Origin: Ignavibacteriales bacterium
GTDB taxonomy: Bacteria; Bacteroidota; Ignavibacteria; Ignavibacteriales; Ignavibacteriaceae
Direction: 5' to 3'
Assembly: GCA_016709765.1 (NCBI GenBank)
Contig: JADJMD010000009.1
Location: 295,294 to 359,293 of the forward strand
Length of the DNA: 64,000 bases
Part shown: positions 62,947 through 64,000 of the stretch, piece by piece
Position numbering within the stretch: position 1 is the stretch's first letter
Layout: every line of letters begins with the position of its first letter
Program-made: the position numbers and the translations under genes
The notes under the pieces: model-generated
The model's database searches: none
Told to the model about the DNA's origin: nothing
The model's input: only the letters and a program-made list of their open reading frames with translations

Positions 62947-64000
62947 TTATTTAATTAAAATCATCTTCTTTGTATTTATATAGTCACCTGCACGCAACTG
63001 ATAGAAATACACTCCGCTTGGTAGATTCCGGACTTCGCCGGAATGACTGTTGAACTCTATCTCATATCTTCCTGCCGGTTTGTACTCATCAATTAGAGTC
63101 ATAATCTCGTTACCTAGTACATCGTAAATTTTCAGAGTTTGCTGACTGCCTACTGGGGACTACCAACTTATCTTTGTACTCGGGTTAAACGGATTTGGAT
63201 AATTTTGTTCGAGTATGAATTCTGTTGGTTGACTATTTTCTTGTTTAACTGATGTAACTATCTCACTTGACGGTCTTCGCCAGACACCTCCAGAGCTTAA
63301 TATCATATCTTGTCCTAAACCAGCGTAAATGTATCCGTTGTTATCTAGTGTGAGCGATTGGATATTTATGGAATTAATAAAACCTTCGTTTCTTGAACCT
63401 AAACTATCACCTTCATCAGAGAACAGGAATACACCTAAATCCTCTGTACCGACTAACAAACCAACTGATGGTATAGTGAGTCCACACCAGGGTATCATTG
63501 TGCTAATTTGTGTATGAGTACTACAGGTATCAGAACTTAGGAAAATACCATTTCCCCACTCCCCAAGCATTTCTCTACCACAAATGATATTACCATTCGT
63601 AAAAATGCCAAGAGCAGAAGCCGAATTAGGACCACCTATTTCTTCCCAGGTAATTCCATAATCTGATGATAAGGATATGCCACCGCCGACTGAACCACTC
63701 CACCACGATCCTCCGATAGTTATAACAAATTGATTTCTAAAATAAAATAACGCACCACCTCTACTAATATTAGCCGGAGTTCTCCAATTTAACCCACCAT
63801 CGGTTGATATACCAAAAAAGCCCTCCCAACCAGCATTTCCGAATATTGGGCCACGTTGAGCAACGAAGCAGAAAATAATTCCAGTAGGGCCGACTCGTGT
63901 TTGTCGTGGAGTATAACAACCAAGATTACAAGGTAAAGAATCATCTATCTGTTCCATAATATCAGAATAAATCCAGGTATCACCATTGTTCAAGGAATAA
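62947..64000 (-). pseudogene. BNR/sialidase-like T9SS protein, interrupted, 5' end outside window
   Basis: The reading frame is open at the window edge (YSLNNGDTWIYSD), so the start lies beyond 64000. The visible part has BNR-type blades (STDGGLNWRTPANIS, SSDYGITWEEIGG) and reaches NYPNPFNPSTKISW. An in-frame TAG at 63160-63162 follows, and the rest of the sorting domain continues in the same frame to the TAA at 62947 (TLKIYDVLGNEIMTLIDEY, then GVYFYQLRAGDYINTKKMILIK). A single base change would explain it. The domain also contains the palindrome at 63025-63044. Confidence 0.8.
63025..63044. repeat. small palindrome inside a T9SS sorting domain
   Basis: ATTCCGG (63025-63031) and CCGGAAT (63038-63044) with a 6-nt loop, followed by GAC. 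On the coding strand it gives HSGEVRNL between the two last beta strands of the sorting domain, where other copies have only a short loop. The frame is preserved. Confidence 0.55.

Overview
The window looks like a chromosomal segment of a low-GC, Gram-negative bacterium of the Bacteroidota/Chlorobi/Ignavibacteria kind. This rests on type IX secretion (T9SS) C-terminal sorting domains with the NYPNPFNPSTKI signature on several secreted proteins, an OmpP1/FadL-type porin, a BamD-like lipoprotein, very AT-rich spacers, and a fused E1 alpha/beta 2-oxoacid dehydrogenase. An Ignavibacteria relative is my best guess; this is inference from gene content. No tRNA, rRNA, CRISPR array, transposase or integrase was seen.

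Layout: (1) 1-6175, minus strand: an RDD / DUF58 / MoxR ATPase / DUF4350 / DUF4129 / membrane protein / SpoIIM cluster, a conserved envelope-associated set of unknown function. (2) 6190-13591, minus: apt, an enoyl-CoA hydratase, and a branched-chain-type 2-oxoacid dehydrogenase set (lpd, lipB, fused E1, two-lipoyl E2). (3) 13807-19809: a rhodanese and a membrane protein on the plus strand, a CMD-family protein, a STAS + SpoIIE-phosphatase regulatory pair, and an OmpP1 porin with a clear terminator. (4) 19996-28846, minus: a sulfur-respiration island. It holds mobA, a 12-heme cytochrome, a MerR regulator with a cysteine-rich two-CW tail, a Psr/Phs-type molybdoenzyme (catalytic, four-cluster Fe-S and NrfD membrane subunits), two half-size YeeE/YedE sulfur permeases and a membrane-anchored rhodanese whose catalytic Cys is Ser but which ends in Cys. 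(5) 28987-35942, minus: bacterioferritin, then a tyrosine catabolic operon (hppD, hmgA, fumarylacetoacetase, flavin reductase, acetoacetyl-CoA synthetase). (6) 36034-39561: nth, glmM-like, a second DUF58 protein and a BamD-like lipoprotein. (7) 39639-44404: two tandem T9SS cargo genes sharing a nearly identical 1.4 kb 3' half, one of them frameshifted. (8) 44700-58127, minus: a long housekeeping run (ArgRS-like protein, pabBC, fni, polyprenyl synthase, HPr, EI, Pgi/Pmi, prmC, dtd, metalloenzyme, comEC, purE). (9) 58223-64000: an MFS sugar transporter, then a degenerate stretch in which a small membrane gene and three T9SS sorting domains all carry frameshifts or stops.

The most interesting part is the sulfur island. 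Its gene set suggests a respiratory polysulfide/thiosulfate reductase with dedicated sulfur transport, a possible C-terminal-cysteine sulfur carrier, a cysteine-rich sensor, cofactor maturation and a multiheme cytochrome. A second theme is a family of small palindromic repeats scattered between genes and also inserted in frame inside genes (E2 linker, cytochrome, a T9SS domain). A third is an unusual short ArgRS-like protein.
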